IMG/VR virus record: IMGVR_UViG_3300046169_000113
Span: 1-45,767 of that record
DNA length: 45,767 nucleotides
Source of the DNA: a virus
Direction: 5' to 3' (one strand)
Part shown: positions 1 to 6,730 of the stretch, piece by piece
Numbering within the stretch: position 1 is the stretch's first letter
Layout: the number at the start of each line of letters is the position of its first letter
Position numbers and translations under genes: made by a program
The notes under the pieces: model-generated
The model's input: only the letters and a program-made list of their open reading frames with translations
Told to the model about the DNA's origin: nothing
Database searches by the model: none

Positions 1-23
1 AGTCTAAACTGACAAAAAAGCTA

Positions 24-52
24 TTTACAGAACACAATTTTCTGCATACAAA
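24..52 (+). promoter_or_regulatory. Candidate sigma-70-like promoter of the primase operon
   Basis: TTTACA at 24-29 and TACAAA at 47-52 are separated by 17 bases, about 40 bases upstream of the first start codon at 95. The layout matches the candidate promoter in front of terS. It lies at the window edge, so upstream elements cannot be seen. Confidence 0.4.
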
Positions 53-94
53 TGGAATCCTAGTCACCTTAAGAACAGTAAAACCTATACAATC

Positions 95-448
95 ATGCCG
101 CAACAATTCTTTGGAGGAGATGGAAAATCTCTCGCTACTGCTTCACGTCTACCTATAAAAAACTTCACACAGCTTGTCGATGAAGTCTTAAATGTTCCTG
201 CTACAATAAACGTCAGCAAACAAAGATATTTAAGCCTTTCGGCTGACGAGCAGAATAAGCTTAAGCAAGTTGCTTACATCGTACCTTGTACATTTGTGAC
301 CGACCATTCAAAACGGCGGTATGAGTTTGCGAAAGACTTTTCGTTGATCTGTTTAGACATTGACAATTCAGATGCGGCGAGGCCGTACTATTCTGACGCC
401 GGCTACTTTAGAAGCTCAACTAGACCCTTACAATTTTGCTGTGTATGA
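95..448 (+). CDS. Primase-helicase fragment 1 (N-terminal primase-like part)
   Basis: This is the first open segment of the broken primase-helicase. The coding sense runs to about 395, ending in the acidic LDIDNSDAARPYYSD stretch resembling the catalytic acidic strand of VirE_N/BT4734-like primase domains. The residues after that are out-of-frame filler. The start at 95 follows an A/C-rich leader with no Shine-Dalgarno sequence. Confidence 0.6.
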   Translation: MPQQFFGGDGKSLATASRLPIKNFTQLVDEVLNVPATINVSKQRYLSLSADEQNKLKQVAYIVPCTFVTDHSKRRYEFAKDFSLICLDIDNSDAARPYYSDAGYFRSSTRPLQFCCV

Positions 449-701
449 GACGGCGAGTTCTACAGAAGAAAAACCGAGAATCCGGATCATAGTAGAAGCC
501 GACTCAATTCCTGTAGATAGCTACCGCACAACCATTTCGATGATTGCGGCCCAGATTGGGCTTCCGGCTTTAAACAGCGAATCGAAGGTCGCGGTGCAGC
601 CAATGTATTTGCCATCTATTTTCCATGGCGACGACCCTGATTTTGATCACCCTCTTATCCATTTTAGGAAAGACGGTAGAGCTTTTAAAAATCAGATTTA
701 G
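360..701 (+). CDS. Primase-helicase fragment 2
   Basis: This continues fragment 1 in the next frame. Coding sense resumes at about 395 with an ATLEAQLDPYNFAVYETAS-like stretch and ends near the TTTTAAAAA run at 682-691. Sense then continues in the original frame (DLEQDHNEVQTEKR and onward) to the next fragment. The first residues of this segment are not part of the natural protein. Confidence 0.55.
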   Translation: MTIQMRRGRTILTPATLEAQLDPYNFAVYETASSTEEKPRIRIIVEADSIPVDSYRTTISMIAAQIGLPALNSESKVAVQPMYLPSIFHGDDPDFDHPLIHFRKDGRAFKNQI

Positions 702-820
702 AGCAAGACCACAATGAGGTTCAGACCGAAAAACGGGTAGTCGTCAATCACTTTAACAATCCGCTAGAGTTTCTTAAAGCTCCTGTTGAAGAAATTAGTT
801 TAGATGTAGCAAAAGGAGCT

Positions 821-1294
821 TTGTACAAGTTAGACCCGGATATGATTTACCAACAATGGCTCGAGGCTGCGTTTGCGTTGCGCCATCAGTTTTTCGGTGA
901 GCAAGAAGACGAAGCTTATGAAATGTTCGACGAGTGGTCTAGCCAAGGTGAAAAATATAAAGGTTCAGAAGATACACTCGCAAAATGGAAAAGCATAAAA
1001 CCTCACGCTGCAGGTCGCAACCCTGTGACAATCAGAACTCTGCTTTTTAAAGCGCAAGAAGCCGGCTGGGATAGCCACGAAGTCATCAAGAAATGTTTCG
1101 ATTCTACCAAACTTTGGATTATGACTCAGGCTAAAGACGAAAGGCAGCTCATGAAAGAAGGGCCTGTCCGGGTCGCTGCCACTCCGCTTCAGACTGCTTC
1201 AGAAGAAGAGTCGCTTCTCAACATGCTTATTGACCGGTGCAAAAAAGAATTTGGTTGTCGTGTTTCGATGACTACGATGAAAAAAGGAGCTTAA
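821..1294 (+). CDS. Primase-helicase fragment 3 (PriCT-like domain)
   Basis: The segment carries a PriCT-type domain: YQQWLEAAFALRHQF, a WSSQGEKY core, a KWKSIKPH stretch, then TIRTLLFKAQEAGWD. This domain links the primase and helicase halves in phage and plasmid primases. The frame is open from about 695, so the natural coding sense begins before 821. It is lost near the run of A at 1280-1285, after which sense continues in frame 0 (…WTKGLCYVAEANEFF…). Confidence 0.6.
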   Translation: MYKLDPDMIYQQWLEAAFALRHQFFGEQEDEAYEMFDEWSSQGEKYKGSEDTLAKWKSIKPHAAGRNPVTIRTLLFKAQEAGWDSHEVIKKCFDSTKLWIMTQAKDERQLMKEGPVRVAATPLQTASEEESLLNMLIDRCKKEFGCRVSMTTMKKGA

Positions 1295-1722
1295 AAATGC
1301 CAAGCATCAGATTAATTCGAAGAAGCAACAAAAAAGTGATGTCCAAAGTTGGACAAAAGGCTTATGTTATGTCGCAGAGGCAAATGAGTTTTTCCGACAA
1401 TCAACCGGGAGAGCGTATGAGTCCCTGAAAGCACGGACAACAGGTTCGGCCGTTTCTTAACTGGTTCAGAAAGTGATCCGGAAAAGGAAGTTCTTAGTAC
1501 AAATGGTGACACATTAGAGAACGCTCGGCCTGTTGTCCGTGCCCGGGACTATCTTCTTAATTTACTAAAAATTCCAGAAGTCTACACCTTACGCCTTATG
1601 ACCCTAGAAATCCGAATGACGCTAGAATCTTTTCGCGTGACGGAGTCAAGTACATAAACACTTACGTCAGGTCGTACCCTGAGCCAAAGCCTGAAGACTC
1701 CGAAGAAGCAGGTGAAATCTTT

Positions 1723-2250
1723 TTGCACCACCTCAAACACTTGATTGCCGAACCCGAATACGTCAGTGTCCTCATGGACTTCTTGGCTTACCACGTACAA
1801 TTCCCAGGCCACAAAATCCGTTGGGGCGTTTTAATGCAAGGTTGCCAAGGTTGTGGTAAAACTGCAATCGCTCAAGCTATGCAGGTCGTCCTTGGTCGCA
1901 ACCACGTCAAATCTGTGGACGCTTCAGTTCTTTTAGGTAGTAGCTTTAATGATTGGGCTAGCGGAGCGCAGATTGTAACCTTAGAAGAGATCCGGGTTGC
2001 TGGCAAAAACCGGTACGAGGTTATGAACAAACTCAAACCCTGTATTTCAAATGATGTGATTAGTCTAAACGAAAAATTTGAAAGCGTCAAGAACATTGTT
2101 AATGTGACTAACTATCTAATGTTCACAAATCACAAAGACAGTTTAGCTTTGACTGACAGCGAGCGGCGGTATTTTGTACTCGAAAGCCGGATACAGACAA
2201 AGGAGCAGATCAAAAGCTTTAGGAGAAAACTACTTCAAAGAATTTTTTAA
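1723..2250 (+). CDS. Primase-helicase fragment 4 (SF3 helicase core)
   Basis: The segment carries the superfamily 3 helicase core: Walker A GCQGCGKTAIAQ, then QIVTLEEIRV as Walker B, then NYLMFTNHKDSLALTDSERRYFVL containing the sensor Asn and downstream Arg residues. Helicases of this D5-like class unwind DNA at the phage fork. Coding sense in this frame starts earlier, at about 1591. It ends near 2215, where the C-terminus moves to another frame. Confidence 0.7.
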   Translation: MHHLKHLIAEPEYVSVLMDFLAYHVQFPGHKIRWGVLMQGCQGCGKTAIAQAMQVVLGRNHVKSVDASVLLGSSFNDWASGAQIVTLEEIRVAGKNRYEVMNKLKPCISNDVISLNEKFESVKNIVNVTNYLMFTNHKDSLALTDSERRYFVLESRIQTKEQIKSFRRKLLQRIF

Positions 2251-2689
2251 AATGCTGAGCTTAAAAGCAGGTGGGCTAAGGCACTTCTTTGAGACGTGGG
2301 AAATCGACGACGACTTTGATGCCAATGGCCACGCTCCTTCAACGACGTATCTAGAATCGCTAGTCGAGGCCAGTGCTGGAAATGATGTGGCAATTGTCAG
2401 AGAAATCCTAAGAGATGCAGACAATCCTCTTGTGTCGCATAAAATCGTCATCTTAAAAATGCTTGACGCCGCCGTAGAATTAGAAGGCCACGGCAAAATA
2501 AAGCCACAAAGGTTGTCTGCTATATTAGACGAAGAAGGTCTATTTAAATATAAAAGGATGAGGCTAAACAAAGAGAGGTACACGGTTTTCATAGGCAAAA
2601 AGTACTCTCAAGACGCGGCGGCACTCGCAAATCTGGCTGAGGAATACATGCAAGAAAAAATAAGTAGAGAAGAAATTGACTTTTTCTAA
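2174..2689 (+). CDS. Primase-helicase fragment 5 (C-terminal domain)
   Basis: From about 2215 this frame continues the helicase with ALGENYFKEFF, an alpha-helical region and a basic C-terminal wing-like part around KYKRMRLNKERYTVF. It ends with an acidic tail. The residues before about 2215 are a shadow of fragment 4. The stop lies directly upstream of the first copy of the repeated promoter-leader. Confidence 0.6.
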   Translation: MYSKAGYRQRSRSKALGENYFKEFFKMLSLKAGGLRHFFETWEIDDDFDANGHAPSTTYLESLVEASAGNDVAIVREILRDADNPLVSHKIVILKMLDAAVELEGHGKIKPQRLSAILDEEGLFKYKRMRLNKERYTVFIGKKYSQDAAALANLAEEYMQEKISREEIDFF

Positions 2690-2700
2690 TACTTTTTTAG

Positions 2701-2774
2701 TTTTTAGTGTTTACTTTGCCAAAAAACCCGCTAAAGTCAAAATTGTCACCAACTAATAACTACTAAGAACTATT
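2701..2774 (+). promoter_or_regulatory. Repeated promoter-leader, copy 1
   Basis: TTTACT at 2710-2715 and TAAAGT at 2732-2737 are separated by 16 bases. A leader follows containing GTCACCAACT and ending ACTACTAAGAACTATTATG at the next gene. This is the most divergent copy of the seven: the -10 is weaker and the upstream inverted-repeat arm is missing. It probably drives the operon from 2775 onward. Confidence 0.65.
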
Positions 2775-3023
2775 ATGAAATCACCAAAAGCCAAAGACGC
2801 GATTCTTGCAGAAATCGAAGACTTTATCAATTCACGAGGTGTTGAATCTTTACGAGTAACAGATTCAGAAGGAGGGTATCGGAAGTTCCTGATCATTAAC
2901 AAATTCGCTTATATCTCGGCTGCGATGAACGAAGCTTACGAGCTTTTCCCTTCAATGTGCGCCTCGTCGTTAGCACCGTCAGTGCAAGGACTACAAGAGC
3001 TAGTTAAGATCGAAGTTTCTTAG
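2775..3023 (+). CDS. Hypothetical protein, 82 aa
   Basis: A small soluble protein with no family I recognise. The N-terminal half is charged and helical (AILAEIEDFINSRGVESLRV), followed by a probable beta segment (GYRKFLIINKFAYIS). It is the first gene after promoter-leader copy 1. The start is fixed by the leader, which ends at this ATG as in the other copies. The endolysin gene follows 12 bases later, so the two are probably cotranscribed. Confidence 0.65.
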   Translation: MKSPKAKDAILAEIEDFINSRGVESLRVTDSEGGYRKFLIINKFAYISAAMNEAYELFPSMCASSLAPSVQGLQELVKIEVS

Positions 3024-3035
3024 AAAGGACCACGC

Positions 3036-3473
3036 ATGAAAGCTTACTTTTTCTTTCTCTTTCTTTTATCCGTCTTATTTTTTTGTGTGGCGGCTCCGCT
3101 TTATTTTACTCAAATTGAATTTGTCGCAACTACTTTAATTCTAGAAGCTGGTGGAGAATCAGATCCGAGGGCGATGTACGCCGTAAACGAAGTCATACAC
3201 GAAAGAGCTAAACTCAGAGGACTTTCTCCAAAAGGTGTATGCTTGCAGCCAAAACAGTTTTCATGCTGGAATAGTCCGTGCATAGACTCTATAATATGTA
3301 GAGCTAAATCTCATCCTAAGTATAAACAAGCTATGTTAATAGCGATGAAGCCGCGCACAAACTATACGCTAGGCGCAGATCATTTTGAGCGGTACGACAT
3401 AACTCCATACTGGGTCAGCTCTATGACTAAAACCGTACAAATCGGCAACCACATTTTTTACCGTAGCAAATAA
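3036..3473 (+). CDS. SleB-type cell wall hydrolase (endolysin) with N-terminal signal anchor
   Basis: Residues 1-24 form a strongly hydrophobic segment after MKAY. The rest matches the SleB/Hydrolase_2 family of peptidoglycan lytic enzymes: LILEAGGESDPRAMYAVNEV with the catalytic-type Glu, a QFSCW motif, then GADHFERYDITPYW and IGNHIFYRS. The likely role is host lysis. The N-terminal hydrophobic stretch suggests Sec export as a signal-anchor-release or signal-peptide endolysin, which would not strictly need a holin pore. It sits in the early-gene operon, about 18 kb from the holin-like gene. Four to five cysteines in the mature part could form disulfides after export. Confidence 0.85.
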   Translation: MKAYFFFLFLLSVLFFCVAAPLYFTQIEFVATTLILEAGGESDPRAMYAVNEVIHERAKLRGLSPKGVCLQPKQFSCWNSPCIDSIICRAKSHPKYKQAMLIAMKPRTNYTLGADHFERYDITPYWVSSMTKTVQIGNHIFYRSK

Positions 3474-3484
3474 CTATACCAACC

Positions 3485-3964
3485 ATGACCACTACAGAAC
3501 TAACTAAAGAACACAATAACTACGCGAAAAGCTTAGGGCAACCTGAAGTTAAAAAGTTTCGCGATAAAGCAACTGCGCTGCGACGTTTAGCGTCTATTAA
3601 AAAACAAGCAGAGAATATGGCAAACCGTAAAAAAGAGAAAACTCCTGCGCCAGGCAGACCAGCCAAAAAAGGCCGTAAAATGCGCCTTGTTTTTGCTCCT
3701 CAGCAAATCTCTAAGATGCCGCGTGAAGGCACTTTGTCTTACACAGTACTGCAAGCCTGCTTTGATGGGGTCAAGTTTAGTGCGTTAGAAAAAGTAGTAG
3801 CTGATTGGCATAAAGAAAAAGGCAACTTTGACAAACTGAAATGCTCAACAAGATACTTTACTTGCAAAGCGATCCAAAATCTTGCAAAGCTAAACGGCTT
3901 CGGCTTTAGGCAAAGCGTATCAGCCGGCGAAATTATTATTCAAGCTTACGAAATGGAGGACTAG
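3485..3964 (+). CDS. Hypothetical basic protein, 159 aa, possibly DNA-binding
   Basis: I do not recognise the family. The first 65 residues are very rich in Lys, Arg and Ala, with a PGRPAKKGRKMR patch like an AT-hook or nucleic-acid-binding tail. The remainder is compact and mixed (EGTLSYTVLQACFDGVKFSALEKVV), resembling a small winged-helix or HTH domain in composition. It begins after an AACCATG context and lies just before a 59-aa gene. A DNA-binding or regulatory role is inference from charge only. Confidence 0.6.
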   Translation: MTTTELTKEHNNYAKSLGQPEVKKFRDKATALRRLASIKKQAENMANRKKEKTPAPGRPAKKGRKMRLVFAPQQISKMPREGTLSYTVLQACFDGVKFSALEKVVADWHKEKGNFDKLKCSTRYFTCKAIQNLAKLNGFGFRQSVSAGEIIIQAYEMED

Positions 3965-3967
3965 CCA

Positions 3968-4147
3968 ATGAGCTCTGTAATTTTTGTCAAAGGAAAAGAC
4001 TTGAAGCCCGGTGATGTGGTGCAACTTGTTAACAAAGCCACGCTACAAATCAACAAAAATGACACTAAGCGGGAAGTCGTAACTTGCGTAGCAGGTAAAG
4101 AAATCTCATACTCACCTTACCACACTTTCAAAATTGTTAAACCATGA
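3968..4147 (+). CDS. Small protein, 59 aa
   Basis: The reading frame starts ATGAGCTCTG at 3968 and ends with TGA overlapping the next gene's ATG (ATGA at 4144-4147), a typical translational coupling. The product contains DLKPGDVVQLVNK, a short beta-barrel-like pattern seen in small phage proteins of unknown role, and ends TFKIVKP. The four-base overlap and continuous coding sense support it as a real gene. Confidence 0.6.
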   Translation: MSSVIFVKGKDLKPGDVVQLVNKATLQINKNDTKREVVTCVAGKEISYSPYHTFKIVKP

Positions 4148-5115
4148 ACAAACTACTTGACGACGTATCAGAATTCCATACAAAATTTGGGCTGCAACAA
4201 CACCACAAAGCCCGGTTTTTATCTAAAGAAGAACACTCATTTGCACTAAAAGCCTTACGAGAAGAATTTGACGAATGGGCCGACGCTTGTGCAGTTGGTG
4301 ATCTTGAAGGCCAACTTGACGCATTGATTGACCTAATTTATTTCGCTTTAGGGCGTGCCCACATCCAAGGGTTGCCTTTTGATGAGGCCTGGAATAGGGT
4401 ACACACCGCCAATATGTCTAAAGTGAGGGCTAACAAAGCTAGCGATTCGAAAAGAGGTTCTAAGCTAGATGTAGTTAAACCTGAAGGCTGGAAAGCTCCT
4501 GAGTTTTCTGACCTTTTATCGCATAGCAGTTTTATTCATAGCGACCCTAAATTTATTATTGTTGAAGGCTGCGACGCTTTAGGTAAAACAACTTTGGCTA
4601 ATCGATTAGCGAAGCATTACGATGCCGCATATTGGCACATGACTTCTACAAAAAACCTATCGCCAAAGCAAACCGTGCGTGATTACTTTCAAAACGCTTT
4701 AGACAATGTTGCAGAAAACTTAGCTAACGGAAAAAGCGTAGTGCTAGACCGCTTTTGGCCATCTGAGTTTTGTTACGGCTCAGAACTTAGAGGAGTCAGT
4801 TTAACCGATGTCAGTGAAATCGCAGAAAAATGCGCCAACCTAAATCCTCATTTTGTTTTTTGCTTTCATCTTTCCGGACAAAATATGGCTTTAAAGCAGC
4901 ATAAAAAGAATGTAGATCTTGACCATCCTTACGATGACGAACTGTATCTACGAGTTTACCAAAACTATATAGATCTTTTTGACCAACAAAGCAGACTCGC
5001 TAAATTTTTTCCGAACAAGATTGTCACAAAATACTTTTTCGAATCTGAAATTTTTGAAAAGTCATTTCAGAATTTTATCCCATACTTACAAGGACGCCTT
5101 TATGAGCAAATATAG
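4144..5115 (+). CDS. MazG-like pyrophosphohydrolase fused to a deoxynucleoside monophosphate kinase
   Basis: There are two domains. Residues about 1-115 are an all-alpha MazG/PRA-PH-like NTP pyrophosphohydrolase: REEFDEW near residue 40 and DALIDLIYFALG near 59-70 supply the EExxE and ExxD-type metal ligands. From about residue 135 a P-loop kinase begins: FIIVEGCDALGKTT (Walker A), then a VVLDRFWPSEFCYGSEL stretch like the DR(F/Y) motif of thymidylate and dNMP kinases. Such a fusion could remove a canonical dNTP and phosphorylate a modified dNMP. It overlaps the TS-family gene by 14 bases. The substrate is not readable from sequence. Confidence 0.8.
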   Translation: MNKLLDDVSEFHTKFGLQQHHKARFLSKEEHSFALKALREEFDEWADACAVGDLEGQLDALIDLIYFALGRAHIQGLPFDEAWNRVHTANMSKVRANKASDSKRGSKLDVVKPEGWKAPEFSDLLSHSSFIHSDPKFIIVEGCDALGKTTLANRLAKHYDAAYWHMTSTKNLSPKQTVRDYFQNALDNVAENLANGKSVVLDRFWPSEFCYGSELRGVSLTDVSEIAEKCANLNPHFVFCFHLSGQNMALKQHKKNVDLDHPYDDELYLRVYQNYIDLFDQQSRLAKFFPNKIVTKYFFESEIFEKSFQNFIPYLQGRLYEQI

Positions 5116-5902
5116 CAACACACATAAAACAGACTCCGTTTGGCTTTCTACGCTACACCGGCTTCTGCAAGCGAAGAAAACTAGTCCAAGAAACTTTGAA
5201 ACTAGGGAAATAATCAACCACACTTCAGTAGTTGACATGTCAGATCCTATAGTGAAAATCAAAGCACGCAAAATGAACTATACTTTCATGTATGGAGAAG
5301 CTTATTGGATTCTTTGGGGCAGTAACATGGCACAAGACATTGTTCCTTACTGTAAGCCTATCGCAAAATTCTCTGATGACGGCGTCCGGTTCGATGGAGC
5401 TTATGGCCCTATGGTTGTACAGCAAATCAGATATTGTGTGGACTGCCTTAATTCTGATCCTCTTAGTCGGCAAGCAGTCATGTCAATATGGAGGCCTAAC
5501 CCAAGACCAAGCAAAGATATACCTTGCACAGTGTCGTTGCAGTTTTTAATTAGAGACGGCAAAATACACTGCATCGCCAATATGAGATCTAGCGACATCT
5601 GGCTGGGTTGGGTTTACGATGTTTTTAACTTTAGCTGCGTTGCAAACTACATCCGCTTGAGCCTAAGCAATAGCGATTCTATTAGCTTAGGCAATTTATA
5701 CCTAAACGCGGCAAGTCAGCATTTGTACGAATCTGACGCTGAAAAAGCTCAAAAAGTGATTGATTCTTTTTCATCTGACACGATTCATCCGGTTTTAAAC
5801 CCTCTCACGTGGTCACAAGAACTCCCTTCAGACTTTCATCAAGATCTTAAAGACTTAAGAGATGGCAACACGCACTCATCTTTGTATCATGAACAGAATT
5901 AG
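5102..5902 (+). CDS. Thymidylate synthase-family enzyme, probable deoxypyrimidine (dCMP) hydroxymethylase
   Basis: The protein has 266 aa from the ATG at 5102, which overlaps the upstream stop. It has the TS-family catalytic Cys in IPCTVSLQF (about residue 142), the phosphate-binding MRSSDIWLG (Arg about 162), and a QHLY motif downstream. At the TS position that reads Asn in FNIA (Asn177 in E. coli), this protein has Asp in YDVF (about residue 173). In this superfamily that Asn recognises dUMP, while T4 dCMP hydroxymethylase carries Asp there and prefers dCMP. The His of PPCH is Thr. Product 5-hydroxymethyl-dCMP, or methyl-dCMP, is therefore likely. An unusual dUMP enzyme remains possible. 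Confidence 0.75.
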   Translation: MSKYSNTHKTDSVWLSTLHRLLQAKKTSPRNFETREIINHTSVVDMSDPIVKIKARKMNYTFMYGEAYWILWGSNMAQDIVPYCKPIAKFSDDGVRFDGAYGPMVVQQIRYCVDCLNSDPLSRQAVMSIWRPNPRPSKDIPCTVSLQFLIRDGKIHCIANMRSSDIWLGWVYDVFNFSCVANYIRLSLSNSDSISLGNLYLNAASQHLYESDAEKAQKVIDSFSSDTIHPVLNPLTWSQELPSDFHQDLKDLRDGNTHSSLYHEQN

Positions 5903-6302
5903 CAAAATTGAATACGCTTTAGAAATCGCTAAAGTCTGTGCTTTGAGGTCAGAAGATCCTCATAGAAAAGTTGGCGCGGTTGGCTTATCAAAAGACGGCA
6001 GAATAGTTTCAACCGGCTACAACGGATTAGCGCCTGGTAAAGAAGTCAGTGAGTCGTTTTGGCTAGACCGCGCTGGGCGACTTCCATACGTTATCCACGC
6101 CGAGGCTAATATGTTAGCTAGGTGTAAACTAGGAGAAGTGCACTACGTCGCTTGCACGCTATCTCCGTGCGTAGAATGCATGAAGCTAATGATTGCGCAT
6201 GGCATAAAAGAAATTTACTACATCGAAGAATATGAAAGAGACACAAAAGCATTTGATCTCGCCAAATTTTACGGCATCACACTGATGCAAATTGCTAACT
6301 AA
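5889..6302 (+). CDS. dCMP deaminase-family zinc enzyme
   Basis: The protein has 137 aa and the cytidine/dCMP deaminase signature: HAEAN (about residue 70, His ligand and catalytic Glu) and SPCVECMKLM with two Cys zinc ligands. DPHRKVGAVG near the N-terminus is typical of dCMP deaminases. It converts dCMP to dUMP. I chose the ATG at 5889, which overlaps the upstream stop by 14 bases; an in-frame ATG at 5862 would add nine residues. It completes a nucleotide block with the TS-family enzyme and the kinase fusion. Confidence 0.85.
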   Translation: MNRISKIEYALEIAKVCALRSEDPHRKVGAVGLSKDGRIVSTGYNGLAPGKEVSESFWLDRAGRLPYVIHAEANMLARCKLGEVHYVACTLSPCVECMKLMIAHGIKEIYYIEEYERDTKAFDLAKFYGITLMQIAN

Positions 6303-6318
6303 ACAACTAAATACAACC

Positions 6319-6728
6319 ATGTCACTAGAATCAGAAATCAAAAAATTGCGTGAAGTTATAGCAGAAAACACTGCGACAAACCTCCAACTTCTGGACGCTA
6401 TTTCTCAGTCCTCTAACCAGGCTCAAACGCTACAAAAGGTCGAAGAAAAGGTCGAAGAAAAGGTCGAAGAAAAGGTCGAAGAAAAGGTCGAAGAAAAGGT
6501 CGAAGAGAAGAAAAGGTCGAAGAAAAGGTCGAAGAAAAGGTCGAAGAAAAGGTCGAAGAAAAGGTCGTAACTTTAGGAGATATTAGAGCTCTTGCCAGAG
6601 TACTAATCAAAGCAAACAGGTCGGACGAAGTTCGAGGCGTATTGGCTAAATTCGGGGCTGAAACACTTTCAGAAATCGACAAAAAAGATTACGCCGATGT
6701 GGCTAGTATGATTGAGAACTTAGGCTAA
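6319..6728 (+). pseudogene. Coiled-coil protein with 12-bp repeat tract; frame shifted by a 5-bp duplication
   Basis: The gene starts at 6319 (MSLESEIKKLREVIAENTATNLQLLDAI). It then has VEEK units encoded by the 12-base repeat GTCGAAGAAAAG. Inside the tract one unit carries an extra GAAGA near 6503-6512, so the frame moves to KKRS units and stops at 6568-6570. Removing the five bases restores a protein ending VVTLGDIRALARVLIKANRS, then LAKFGAETLSEI, with a stop at 6726-6728. That C-terminal block resembles a short domain common at the ends of phage replication-associated proteins. This may be a true phase-variable state, a mutation or a sequencing or assembly error. Confidence 0.65.
6435..6566 (+). 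repeat. Minisatellite of 12-bp units (GTCGAAGAAAAG), about ten copies
   Basis: Near-perfect tandem units encode V-E-E-K in the first frame. One internal unit reads GTCGAAGAGAAGAAAAG, five bases longer, which converts downstream units to K-K-R-S in the frame being read. Twelve-base units keep the frame when copy number changes, so only an irregular indel such as this one changes the product. Confidence 0.85.
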
Positions 6729-6730
6729 TC

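Larger units (their letters stand above)
95..2689 (+). pseudogene. Phage primase-helicase (primase N-terminus, PriCT, SF3 helicase), interrupted by about six frameshifts
   Basis: Spliced across frames, this is one long replicative primase-helicase. In order: an N-terminal primase-like domain with the acidic stretch LICLDIDNSD; a PriCT-type linker (about 820-1290) with paired Trp residues; a middle part typical of DUF5906/D5-like proteins (frame 0 at about 1290-1440, frame 2 at about 1442-1590, including SRDGVKYINTY after the next shift); and a superfamily 3 helicase with Walker A GCQGCGKT, an acidic Walker B-like TLEEI, and the sensor segment NYLMFTNHKDS followed by ERRYFVL. The frame changes lie near 395, 688 (TTTTAAAAA), 1281 (run of A), 1440, 1590 and 2215, and their net effect on frame is zero. 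Nearly all later genes are intact. Six real lesions in an essential gene are unlikely, so low-coverage sequencing error at a contig end is the first explanation. True decay, or relocation of the function, cannot be excluded. Confidence 0.8.

Noticed and set aside
3479-4146. ACCATG starts as Kozak sites of a eukaryotic virus
   Set aside because: Operon overlaps, sigma-70-like promoters, Rho-independent terminators and a full siphophage structural module show a bacterial virus.
6413-6682. Minus-strand frame of 89 aa with RPFLRPF/FSSTFSS repeats
   Set aside because: It is the complement of the 12-base minisatellite; repeats are open in most frames.
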